A stretch of DNA of 64,000 nucleotides from Nocardia brevicatena NBRC 12119 (lineage in GTDB: Bacteria; Actinomycetota; Actinomycetes; Mycobacteriales; Mycobacteriaceae): positions 1-64,000 of the forward strand of contig NZ_BAFU01000032.1 in the NCBI RefSeq assembly GCF_000308495.1, given 5' to 3'. Both the position numbers and the translations under genes were made by a program. Positions within the stretch are counted from its first letter, which is position 1. Each line of letters opens with the position of its first letter. Positions 43,894 through 51,862 of this stretch are shown here, piece by piece. The notes under the pieces are model-generated. The model was not told where the DNA came from and ran no database searches. It worked only from the letters and a program-made list of their open reading frames with translations.

Positions 43894-45369
43894 ATGGCAC
43901 TGGACATCGATCTCGGCGAGCAGGCGGCGGGCGCTGTGCAGATCTCGGAACTCGTCAGGAACACAGGGGCGGCGCTGCCGCGGGGGTGGGCGTTGCCGGC
44001 GGGCACCGACCCCAAATCCGCGGAGGCCGTTCCGGGGTTGAACGCGTGGGCGGAGGGATTGTTCAATGGTGTGGTGGGGGTGATGAACAACGTACAGGAA
44101 TTGGCGCACACTACCGGCGCCGCGCTCGTGCGCTACGCGGACACCGATGAGCGGGGAGCTCGAATGATCGCCGCTGTGGGGGGCGGGCATGATATGACGA
44201 ATCCGGTTCCTGCGGTGGAGCCGCTGAAGTATCGCCGGGTGCCGCCACACTTGAGCAGTATGACCAGTGTTACCGGTGATCCTCTGGTCTTCGCGCAGCA
44301 GCTGCACAGCGGCCCGGGCCCAGGGCCGGTACATAGGTTCGCCGAGTCGGTGCGGACGTTCGCTAGCGATACCGTCACCATCGCGAGCGGTGATATGGAT
44401 CGTGTCGCGTCGATACTACGGCGCTGGACCCCGGTTGGCAGTGAGGTGGCCGATAAACTCACCAAATACCGGGGCCGGCTCGATGAGCTCGGGACGGGAT
44501 TGAAACTGCTCGCCGACAGCGCCGATGCCTATGGCAACGCATTCGCCAAGGCGAAGGCCAAACATCCCACGCCCGAGGAGATCATCGCCGCGCGAAAGGA
44601 ACTCGTGCGTGCCATGCGCTCCCGGGACGAGATCGGGACGCAGGCGGCGTTGGCGAAATTCCAGGAGCAGAACGCACGGTCGGCCGAGACCGTCAGCTCG
44701 TACACGGCAGAGGCGAATTCCACCGAAGCCGCCGGAGCCACCGGAGCCGCCGGAAACGGAACCGGGGGGAGCGGATCCCAAGACAGCAGTGCGCTCATGC
44801 AGATGCTGCCGACCTTGATGAGCATGATGGGCACGGGTATGGACGGTCTGTCGGACACCACGGACATCCCCGATGATTACTATGACGACTCCTACGACGA
44901 CTACGGAACGGATTACGGGATACCTTCGCTCGGGTCGTCGCCGGGGACCGGCGGAATACCGTCCCTTGGAGGTGTTCCGAGTGTCTCCCAGGTAGAGGAT
45001 GTCGCGGTGGGAGCGATGCCGATGGTCGCCGGGACCGGTATGGCGACCGGCACCGGACTCGGCGCGGCACCCCGGGTGCCGGTTCTCGAGTCGGCGGCCG
45101 CCTCCTCACCGGGAACCGCATATGGCCGTGGCGGCTCGCCGATGATGCCGTATATGCCGATGTCTCCCGGTATGGGCGGGGCGAACGGTGGCGGAGGTGG
45201 CGAGCGGAACCGGGTGGTCGCCTGGCATCCCGACCGGCTGATGTACGTAGACGACACCCCGCACACCGAACCTGTGATCGGCGAACGTCCGACCATTGCC
45301 CCCACGGTGACATCACCGACACCACCGCCGCCCAATCAGGCGCCGACCCGCTCCGGAGGTACCGCATGA
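43894..45369 (+). CDS. ESX-associated proline-rich protein with WXG100/PPE-like N-terminus
   Basis: A 491-residue protein. The first 300 residues are helical, in the manner of ESX substrates: QAAGAVQISELVRNTGAALP, AEGLFNGVVGVMNNVQELAH, and a second bundle with VASILRRWTPVGSEVADKLT and RLDELGTGLKLLADSADAYG. A Met motif (ALMQMLPTLMSMMGTGMDGL) and an acidic Asp/Tyr stretch follow, then a Gly/Pro-rich tail. EspB-like or PPE-like function is inferred from shape only; no PPE dipeptide motif is seen at the N-terminus. GAGGAG lies 6 bases before ATG 43894, and the stop overlaps the next ATG. Confidence 0.65.
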   Translation: MALDIDLGEQAAGAVQISELVRNTGAALPRGWALPAGTDPKSAEAVPGLNAWAEGLFNGVVGVMNNVQELAHTTGAALVRYADTDERGARMIAAVGGGHDMTNPVPAVEPLKYRRVPPHLSSMTSVTGDPLVFAQQLHSGPGPGPVHRFAESVRTFASDTVTIASGDMDRVASILRRWTPVGSEVADKLTKYRGRLDELGTGLKLLADSADAYGNAFAKAKAKHPTPEEIIAARKELVRAMRSRDEIGTQAALAKFQEQNARSAETVSSYTAEANSTEAAGATGAAGNGTGGSGSQDSSALMQMLPTLMSMMGTGMDGLSDTTDIPDDYYDDSYDDYGTDYGIPSLGSSPGTGGIPSLGGVPSVSQVEDVAVGAMPMVAGTGMATGTGLGAAPRVPVLESAAASSPGTAYGRGGSPMMPYMPMSPGMGGANGGGGGERNRVVAWHPDRLMYVDDTPHTEPVIGERPTIAPTVTSPTPPPPNQAPTRSGGTA

Positions 45370-45743
45370 GCGATATTCATCCCGATGTTCAAGCTGCCCT
45401 GGCCGCCGCCCGCGACCTACGCCATCGAATCGCCGATATGCGCGAGCGCATCGATACGGTGCGGGCTCGCCGGCCTTCGCCCAGCGGACTGGTCATCCCG
45501 GAAGTGGACGCCATGGGCCGGCTGACCAACCTCTACCTGGAACCCGGCACGGTCAACAGGTTCACCGGCGAGGAGCTGGCAGCCGAGATCATGGCCGCCA
45601 TCCGCGAGAGTACAGCCGACGCGGCCCGCCAGTACAGGACGATCATGGATACGACGATCGTCGACGAACCCGCGGACGGGGCCGAGGGCAGTGGATCCGG
45701 TAAGCTCGCCGAATCGGGCCGGACCTCGGAGACGGTGTCGTGA
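45366..45743 (+). CDS. YbaB/EbfC-like protein (EspL-type)
   Basis: A 125-residue protein: a helical segment (VQAALAAARDLRHRIADMRE) is followed by a beta part (GRLTNLYLEPGTVNRFTGEE) and a C-terminal helix (LAAEIMAAIRESTADAARQY), the YbaB/EbfC plan. ESX-1 encodes such a protein as EspL, so it probably stabilises or regulates the secretion substrates rather than the nucleoid. It overlaps both neighbours (ATGA before, GTGA after), so translation is coupled. Confidence 0.75.
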   Translation: MSDIHPDVQAALAAARDLRHRIADMRERIDTVRARRPSPSGLVIPEVDAMGRLTNLYLEPGTVNRFTGEELAAEIMAAIRESTADAARQYRTIMDTTIVDEPADGAEGSGSGKLAESGRTSETVS

Positions 45744-46417
45744 CGGGGGCCGCTGTCACCGACGAGAGCGGCGTATCCGCCAGCGACGCCGTGTGTTGGC
45801 TGCACGAGGAAGGTCTCAACCGGCTGGCCGCGCTGGGGGAGAGTTCGGGTCCGGTGGTGGCCTACACCGTCGAGGTCACCACCGGGCTGATCACCGTATA
45901 CCCGTCGACGAACAAAGGTATCGGTGTCGAGGCCACATCCCTCGCGGCGGACGATCTACCCGCCCCGGCGGAGCACTCGAACCGACTTGTCGTCGTGGGC
46001 ATCACGCATAACGACGCGCTGTTGGTGGTGGATCTGGCCGGCTCGTTGATGGTCGCCGTCAACGGTGACCGGCCCGAATTGGTAGCCCGGTCCTGGGCCA
46101 CTCAACTGCTGTTGAACCCGGACATCACGCTCACCACCAACAGCGCCGAGATCGCCATCGGTACGAGCCCACGATGCAAGAAGAGTTTCATCCCGGGCGG
46201 CGGGGGGTCGATCATCAGCGTGGACGATGGGAAACCGCCGGTGACCACGATCGCCATGAACTCGCCCATGGACAGCACGGATTACCTGGAGATATCCCCG
46301 GGCGGTCTCGGAGAGATGTATCTGGGGCCCAGATTCTGGCAGCTGAGCCATGTCATGACCATTGCCGACGGACCGTGGGAGAAACTCGCCTCCGTCCTCG
46401 GCGGAATCGCCGGCTGA
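45740..46417 (+). CDS. ESX-locus conserved protein, function unknown
   Basis: A 225-residue protein starting with GTG overlapping the previous stop. It alternates predicted beta strands and helices (VAYTVEVTTGLITVYPST, NRLVVVGITHNDALLVVDLA, MVAVNGDRPELVARSWATQL) and ends in a hydrophobic Gly-rich segment (WEKLASVLGGIAG). I do not recognise its family. The operon position between EspL- and EspH-like genes suggests a cytosolic accessory or EspG-like chaperone-type role, which is inference only. Confidence 0.6.
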   Translation: MTGAAVTDESGVSASDAVCWLHEEGLNRLAALGESSGPVVAYTVEVTTGLITVYPSTNKGIGVEATSLAADDLPAPAEHSNRLVVVGITHNDALLVVDLAGSLMVAVNGDRPELVARSWATQLLLNPDITLTTNSAEIAIGTSPRCKKSFIPGGGGSIISVDDGKPPVTTIAMNSPMDSTDYLEISPGGLGEMYLGPRFWQLSHVMTIADGPWEKLASVLGGIAG

Positions 46418-46451
46418 CACCGTCCCGGCCCGATATTGTGGGGAGCCATCG

Positions 46452-46814
46452 ATGACCAACGACTACGACGACGATTTCGACCTGGACGCCGAACTCGACC
46501 AACCACCCGCCGCGGACAGCCGGAAGGTTTACGAGGTGTTCAATCCCGATGGCACGGCGGGAGTGGCCTGCGACCGCGATGGTGAGATCGTGGGCCTGCA
46601 CATATCCGATGACGCCCGCGATAACGGCGATGTATGGTTGGGTGCCGAAATCGTGAAACTCGCGAAATTGGCCCATATGAAGTCGCGACTGGGACTGCGT
46701 AAGGAAATGGAGGAGAAGGGCACTCGCTCCTACACCATTGACTCGTTCGGGCTCCCGACCGAGGCGTCCTACCGTGCCCTGGAGGAAGCGGAGTTCGGCA
46801 CCCGGGCCAATTGA
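46452..46814 (+). CDS. EspH-like ESX-associated protein
   Basis: A 120-residue acidic protein (NDYDDDFDLDAELDQPP). The core KVYEVFNPDGTAGVACDRDG with GLHISDDARDNGD, then LGAEIVKLAKLAHMKSRLGL, resembles EspH of ESX-1 (Rv3867), where a similar strand-loop-helix pattern follows an acidic head. EspH affects ESX-1 effectors, so a similar role is likely. ATG at 46452; 34 bases after the preceding gene. Confidence 0.65.
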   Translation: MTNDYDDDFDLDAELDQPPAADSRKVYEVFNPDGTAGVACDRDGEIVGLHISDDARDNGDVWLGAEIVKLAKLAHMKSRLGLRKEMEEKGTRSYTIDSFGLPTEASYRALEEAEFGTRAN

Positions 46815-46854
46815 CCGCGCAGTCCACCGCAGAAGACGACGACAGGAAGACCAC

Positions 46855-47163
46855 ATGCTGGATATCGACGACCCCGACGAGGTGATCAGGGCAGCCGGCA
46901 AATTCACTACCGCGCTCACCACGACGAAAGATCATGTCGTCGGCACCGTGGCCGACGGTTTCACCCTCCCCCGGGGGCCGCGTGCCGAGTTTGATTGCCG
47001 CGGCGAGGAGGTGAACAAATGGATATGCACCACCATTGTCAACGCAGCGCTGAAACTCGGCGACCAAGCGGAGAAACCCTCCCACGCGACCAGGGTGGGT
47101 GTCACTGCCTTGAACGATGTGGATATCGACGGCGGTAGCACCATAAGTAACGCCTCGGTTTGA
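46855..47163 (+). CDS. Small ESX-type protein, 102 residues, WXG100-sized
   Basis: A 102-residue protein that starts MLDIDDPDEVIRAAGKFTTAL and has a helical region (EEVNKWICTTIVNAALKLGD). Its size fits a WXG100 protein but I see no W-x-G turn; it has WIC instead. A coupling or chaperone partner for the next large protein is possible. ATG at 46855; the next gene starts 9 bases after its stop. Confidence 0.55.
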   Translation: MLDIDDPDEVIRAAGKFTTALTTTKDHVVGTVADGFTLPRGPRAEFDCRGEEVNKWICTTIVNAALKLGDQAEKPSHATRVGVTALNDVDIDGGSTISNASV

Positions 47164-47172
47164 GCGGTGCCC

Positions 47173-49722
47173 ATGCATCCGGAGCGCGAAAGTCCATACT
47201 GGGATCGGATCGTCGGCAACGACTGGCCCGAGATATCACCCTCCGCATGGAACGCGCTGGAAACCGCGGCCCGCGAGGGCGCCGACGCGCTGAATTCGGG
47301 CGACGCCGCTCAGGCCCTGCGCGGTTTCGACGAGACCGTCCGCGCGTCCGAGGCGCTAAAAGTCGTGCGCGATGCGATGGCGGTCCTCCAACACAAACCA
47401 CAGGCATTCGCCGACGCCCTGTATGCCGCGGCGGACACATACGGCGATATCGCCGGACTGGCGCGCCGGACCCGTAATCAGATCCTCGATGTCGTGGACA
47501 ACGCCACGACCCGTATTCGTAATGAGACCCGGGGCGACAACGACGGCGACGGGGAAACCGACAACGAGGCCGAAGCCGCCGCGGATGCCGCGACCACCGA
47601 TAAGATCGTGAAACAGGCCCGGGCGGAGGTGGTCGATATCGTCAATACGGCACTGGCCTCCTTCGGACCGCGGGGGCTGCCATCGCTGGACGATATCGCC
47701 GAAGCCCTGGGTCAGCCCGGCCCGTGGAACACCGGAAGTCCACTCCCGGAACATCCCCGGCGGGCACCGAACGTCGGCGGCGGCAACCCGAACGTTTCGG
47801 TCGGGCCCGGGCACAACAACGACGGTGTGGGCCCGCATCCGGGATCAGGCCCGCTTGTCCCGCCATCGGCTCAACCTTTCGGCCCGCTCTTTCCTCCGAT
47901 CGACGCCGGGATTCCGGGCGCCGATGCGCCACCCGCACTCGATACCGAGCAGCAGTGGGGGCCGGAGCACGGTGAGACACCTCCGGCGGCGCCGGACGAG
48001 CCGAGAGCAACAGATGTCGGAACCACTCCTCCGGTGTCCGACGCTCAACCTGCCGGCCACCGGACCGACTTCCCCCCGGGTACCGAGACCGGGGCGGGGA
48101 GCCCGGTTCGTCCGGCGTCGAATACCACCGGGGCGGAGACGTCCGCTGCGGGTCGGGATCCGGAACCGGAGGATACGTCGAGGCCGGAGGACGCCTCGGG
48201 ACCGAAGGGCGCCTCGGGACCGAAGGACGCCTCAGGGCCGGAGGACACCGGCGCGGCCTCCCGCCGCGAAGAGCGCGGGAAGGAGCACGGCGAGACCTTC
48301 GGCGATACCGGCCGTACGGACGCGGCGGCCAAGGCCGATCTGCCCCCATCTCCGACACCGGGAACCGTCGCCGCGGGACCGACATCCGCAGCCGTGCCGA
48401 CCATCGTGCCGCAGCCGCCTGGTACGGCCCCGTCCACAGGCGTACCGCCCGCCGCGTCGACAGCACCGGCGCAGCACCGGTTCGCACCGCCGCAGCCTGT
48501 CGAAGCGCCACGTGTCCAGCCGGCGGCTTCGGTGAAACTCCCGGGCAGTCCGGGGGCGGTGCCTCATGCCGGGGTGACGGCCGCTACCGCCGGCGGTGTG
48601 CAGCCATCGCCACGTGACCAGGCGGCGATTCGGCGACCGGGTGAGGACGCCGAATCGTCGAGGAGCGGTAACGAAATCGTCAGAGATGCCGTTGGTGCTG
48701 CGATGAAGTCTTCCGCCGCACCGTCTTTCGTTGTCGGTGAACGCGTCGACGGCGATCTGATCCTTGCCCGGACGCTGCTGGGCAGTATTCGCACGGCGGT
48801 CGGCTCTTGGTTGATCGGTGTCGACTGGGCCGTCTCGGTGATGCGACATCAGAGCGGAGTGAGTGCCTTCGTCACCTCCAACGAAGGCCGCGGCTGGCTG
48901 CCGGCTCGTCTGTTCCTACCGCGGGAGGTGTCCACTCCGTGGCAGTGGTCGGTCTCCGAGAACGCGGGGTGGGAGGGTGTGGCCGACCCCGCTCGCGTTC
49001 TGGCCGAGTTCGCATTCGCCTGGGGTGGAAAGTCAGGGGCGAAGCTTTCGGCGCTTGTATCGTCCCAACCGATCGACCCCGGACTCCGCCGACAGCTCGG
49101 TGAGATCGCCACAGCGGGTTCGGTATCTCCGTCCGCGGAGATGGACCTCTCCTCACCCTCGGGCGGCACGTTGGACCGACTCGGTATCACCGGTTCGCCG
49201 CGTTTGCTCGACCGCGCCGCAAAGGCTCCTGATGGCTCGGTCGCGCTTCGCTGTCTCGAATTGGCCGTCGACGCGCATATTCGGGTGGAGCAGGCCGGTT
49301 ACCTCCCCATGGAATCGGTGGACGCGCCCGGCATCCGGCTGCGTATCTTGCGCGCGCTTCGTCGTGGCCGTGAGTTCCCGACCAGTTGGTGGGAGGAACT
49401 GCAGGACGCCGACGATCTGCTGGCTGCTTCGGTGCTATCGCATCGCTCCGATGTAAGCCGTGTCACTCTGGGGGAATTGCGATCCGACCAGTCGAGTGGA
49501 CACTCCGAATCCGAGCTGATGGTGTTGCGGGAGCTGACCTTCCATCGTCGCTGCAATGAGTTGGTTCTGCTCCTGGCTGAGGAGGTGACCCGGCAAACCT
49601 TGCGCGACGCGGTGTTCGCGCACGCGCAAATCCTTTCACATCCCCTGTTCGCCCACCGTTCGCCCACGGACTCGGGTGGTCCGGAACGGCGTTCCACGGT
49701 ATCCGCTTTCCCCCCACGGTAA
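47173..49722 (+). CDS. Large T7S-associated protein with DUF5632/DUF5631-like C-terminus (copy 1)
   Basis: An 849-residue protein. The N-terminal 150 residues are helical with a WPEISPSAWNALETAAREGA segment, like type VII substrate heads. Residues about 170-510 are Pro/Gly/Glu-rich with repeats. The C-terminal region of about 320 residues (VVGERVDGDLILARTLLGSI, WAVSVMRHQSGVSAFVTSNEGRG, WLPARLFLPREVSTPW, then LRCLELAVDAHIRVEQAGYL) resembles what I recall as DUF5632 and DUF5631 of mycobacterial ESX-linked proteins. It is paralogous to the next gene's C-terminus. ATG at 47173 is preferred, with GTG at 47167 possible. Confidence 0.72.
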   Translation: MHPERESPYWDRIVGNDWPEISPSAWNALETAAREGADALNSGDAAQALRGFDETVRASEALKVVRDAMAVLQHKPQAFADALYAAADTYGDIAGLARRTRNQILDVVDNATTRIRNETRGDNDGDGETDNEAEAAADAATTDKIVKQARAEVVDIVNTALASFGPRGLPSLDDIAEALGQPGPWNTGSPLPEHPRRAPNVGGGNPNVSVGPGHNNDGVGPHPGSGPLVPPSAQPFGPLFPPIDAGIPGADAPPALDTEQQWGPEHGETPPAAPDEPRATDVGTTPPVSDAQPAGHRTDFPPGTETGAGSPVRPASNTTGAETSAAGRDPEPEDTSRPEDASGPKGASGPKDASGPEDTGAASRREERGKEHGETFGDTGRTDAAAKADLPPSPTPGTVAAGPTSAAVPTIVPQPPGTAPSTGVPPAASTAPAQHRFAPPQPVEAPRVQPAASVKLPGSPGAVPHAGVTAATAGGVQPSPRDQAAIRRPGEDAESSRSGNEIVRDAVGAAMKSSAAPSFVVGERVDGDLILARTLLGSIRTAVGSWLIGVDWAVSVMRHQSGVSAFVTSNEGRGWLPARLFLPREVSTPWQWSVSENAGWEGVADPARVLAEFAFAWGGKSGAKLSALVSSQPIDPGLRRQLGEIATAGSVSPSAEMDLSSPSGGTLDRLGITGSPRLLDRAAKAPDGSVALRCLELAVDAHIRVEQAGYLPMESVDAPGIRLRILRALRRGREFPTSWWEELQDADDLLAASVLSHRSDVSRVTLGELRSDQSSGHSESELMVLRELTFHRRCNELVLLLAEEVTRQTLRDAVFAHAQILSHPLFAHRSPTDSGGPERRSTVSAFPPR
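48180..48245 (+). repeat. In-frame tandem repeat in the proline-rich linker
   Basis: An 18-base unit encoding (E/K)DASGP or GASGPK (for example GGACGCCTCGGGACCGAAGG) is repeated about four times with small changes. It sits in the linker of the DUF5632-like copy 1 and probably evolves by slippage. Confidence 0.6.
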
Positions 49723-49758
49723 ACCGCCTTTCGCCGACCTCCTCTCCCTCCCATCTTT

Positions 49759-49777
49759 GGGAAGGATCGACAATAGG
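49759..49777 (+). promoter_or_regulatory. Conserved motif GGGAAGGATCGACAATAGG, putative promoter
   Basis: The same motif as at 39055-39073 (17 of 19 bases identical). Here it lies 32 bases before the start of the next gene, in an 86-base gap between the two DUF5632-like genes, where a promoter could sit. GGGAA with GTCC after 16 bases could be ECF-type elements. Confidence 0.45.
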
Positions 49778-49808
49778 GAGGTCCGTGGTGGGAAAGGATT
49801 GATCGAGC

Positions 49809-51782
49809 ATGCCGGATAGGCTGGAAATCGACCCCGCGGTGCTACGCCAGCTGGAGCAACGGCACCGCCAAGTGGCGCAGGAAACTCGGGAGTGGGCGCA
49901 GCCTCCGACCGACTGGCTCAGGGACTTCGAACCCACCTACGGCAAGATCGCTCGCCCGGTGAAGAGGGCGCTCGAACGGTACTATAAGGCACGCCAAGAA
50001 GCCGGTGAAGCACTCGCCCTAGAACACGAACGGACCGCCGATTCACTGCGCGCCTCCGCAGATTCCTATGAGCGGACCGATGCCGAGAGCGCGGCGAGTA
50101 TCAACCGGCATGGTGACGAATTCTACGATTCGCCCGGCAGCAGCGCACCGAGCTCACCGACCGCCACATCTCCTGTCGGGGAGCCGGTGGCAGGGCCGGT
50201 AACAGGGCCGGGGGCAGGAACGAGCGGTTCACCCTCCAACGGGGTCGTCGGATCCGTGCCCGGCGGCACCATGCCGGGAGCGGGAGCCGCCGGGTCCGAG
50301 GGCGCATCCGCCCCGTCCTCTCCGGGCTCCGTGACTCCGTCGATTCCCTCGATGCCGCCAACGGACACCACTGCCGGCACGAATGGGTCGGCTTCACCCG
50401 CGGCCGCTTCTGCCGGGCCGGCGGCACCGGCCGGCGGTATCCCGCCGTCCACGGTGGGCGGGTTGCCGGTCGGCGCGATGGGTTCTCCCAGCGGTGGTCC
50501 CGGATACCTCGACGATCGACAGGTCGGTCAACCCCCGATCGATCCCGGCGCGAACGGAACGCCGATGCCGGTGGCTCCGACACCGTTCGGCGCCGCGGTC
50601 GAGTCCGCCAAGGACAAGGCAGCCGCACCCGATTACATCGTCGGTGAGGAAGTGAACGAGGACTTGGTGATCGCCCGCACCCTGTTGGGAGCGGTGTTGG
50701 CAGCGGTGGAGCCGACCGTCGGCATGACCTGGGCGGTCTCCGTGATGCGCGGCCCGGCCGGTGCCGGTGTCTTCATCACCTCGAACGAGGGCCGCGGCTG
50801 GCTTCCCGCCGGCCTGTACCTGCCACGCGAGGTATCGACACCCTGGATGTGGGACGAACTGCTGCGCACCGAGGACAGCTCCGGGTCGCCGTGGGAAGGT
50901 GTTTCCGACCCGGCCCGTATTCTGGTGGAATTCGGCTTGGCCTGGGGCACCAAGGCCAATGCCCAACTGTCGGCGCTGGTGTCGTCCGGCCAGATCGACC
51001 CTGGCCTGCGGGTGCATCTCAACGATGTCGCCATGGAGGGTATGGTCGGTCCCTCCTACGACGTCGATCTCCGAGTGTTCACCCCCGATACCGTCGACCG
51101 TCTCGGCCTCACCGGCTCGGTACCGGCTCTGGAGAGCGTCGCGGCGACCCCGGACACCCGGGTCCGGGCCCGCTGTCTCGAACTCGCGGTGGATGCGCAG
51201 GCCCAGCTCATCCGGTCGGTGGCCGCTCCGCCGGAAAGCGGCGGGGTGCGCGCGATCCGGGACCGTATTCTGGCGTGGCTCCAATCCGGGAGCGACGTTC
51301 CCCGAGAATGGTGGGACGAATTGCGAGACGCCGATGATCTGCTCGCGGTGACCATGATCTCGCGGCGTGTCGACGTGGGTCGGGTCGGTTTGGGCGAATT
51401 GCGTGTCGACGACGAGGCCTCGGTCATGCGCGCCCTGGCATGGGAGCGCCGCTGTAACGAGCTGGTCATGTTGTTGGACCAAGAGGAGGAGAGCAGGCAG
51501 ATGCTGCGTGACGCGGTATACGCGCACGAGCAGGTGGTGCAACATCCGTCCTTCGTTGCGGCGCCGGCACCGGTATCCACTGTCGAAGGCGAGCGGGTCG
51601 AGCGTCCGGCGGCGACTTCAGGTGCCGTTTCCGCACCCGAGCAGCGGACGGAGGCGGCTGCCGGGCCGACCGGTGTGTCCGTGCCGAGCGGCACGGTATC
51701 GCCGCCTCCCGTGGTAACGGGTCCGCCCGCCGGGACCATTGGACCGCTGGTATCCCCGCCTCCCGGCGTGGAACGGGGCTGA
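49809..51782 (+). CDS. EspC-like head with DUF5632/DUF5631-like C-terminus (copy 2)
   Basis: A 657-residue protein. Residues 1-100 form a helical pair with basic and aromatic residues (DPAVLRQLEQRHRQVAQETR, EWAQPPTDWLRDFEPTYG, ARPVKRALERYYKARQEAG) and a HERTADSLRASADSYERTDA segment, the plan of EspC-type T7S substrates. A Pro/Ala/Gly-rich linker (110-260) and a C-terminal region (YIVGEEVNEDLVIARTLLGA, GRGWLPAGLYLPREVSTPWM, VSDPARILVEFGLAWGTKAN) follow. The latter is strongly similar to copy 1. Unlike copy 1 it has an EspC-like head, so the two C-termini share different heads. Confidence 0.75.
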   Translation: MPDRLEIDPAVLRQLEQRHRQVAQETREWAQPPTDWLRDFEPTYGKIARPVKRALERYYKARQEAGEALALEHERTADSLRASADSYERTDAESAASINRHGDEFYDSPGSSAPSSPTATSPVGEPVAGPVTGPGAGTSGSPSNGVVGSVPGGTMPGAGAAGSEGASAPSSPGSVTPSIPSMPPTDTTAGTNGSASPAAASAGPAAPAGGIPPSTVGGLPVGAMGSPSGGPGYLDDRQVGQPPIDPGANGTPMPVAPTPFGAAVESAKDKAAAPDYIVGEEVNEDLVIARTLLGAVLAAVEPTVGMTWAVSVMRGPAGAGVFITSNEGRGWLPAGLYLPREVSTPWMWDELLRTEDSSGSPWEGVSDPARILVEFGLAWGTKANAQLSALVSSGQIDPGLRVHLNDVAMEGMVGPSYDVDLRVFTPDTVDRLGLTGSVPALESVAATPDTRVRARCLELAVDAQAQLIRSVAAPPESGGVRAIRDRILAWLQSGSDVPREWWDELRDADDLLAVTMISRRVDVGRVGLGELRVDDEASVMRALAWERRCNELVMLLDQEEESRQMLRDAVYAHEQVVQHPSFVAAPAPVSTVEGERVERPAATSGAVSAPEQRTEAAAGPTGVSVPSGTVSPPPVVTGPPAGTIGPLVSPPPGVERG

Positions 51783-51862
51783 GGCAGGTGCATCAGGGCA
51801 ACGGAATCCGATGGGTGACACCCAGCGGAACTCTTATCACCGGTGTAGAGAGGTGATATTCC

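Noticed and set aside
46855-47163. Calling the 102-residue protein EsxA or EsxB
   Set aside because: Size fits but no W-x-G motif and no C-terminal YxxxD/E export signal can be seen.
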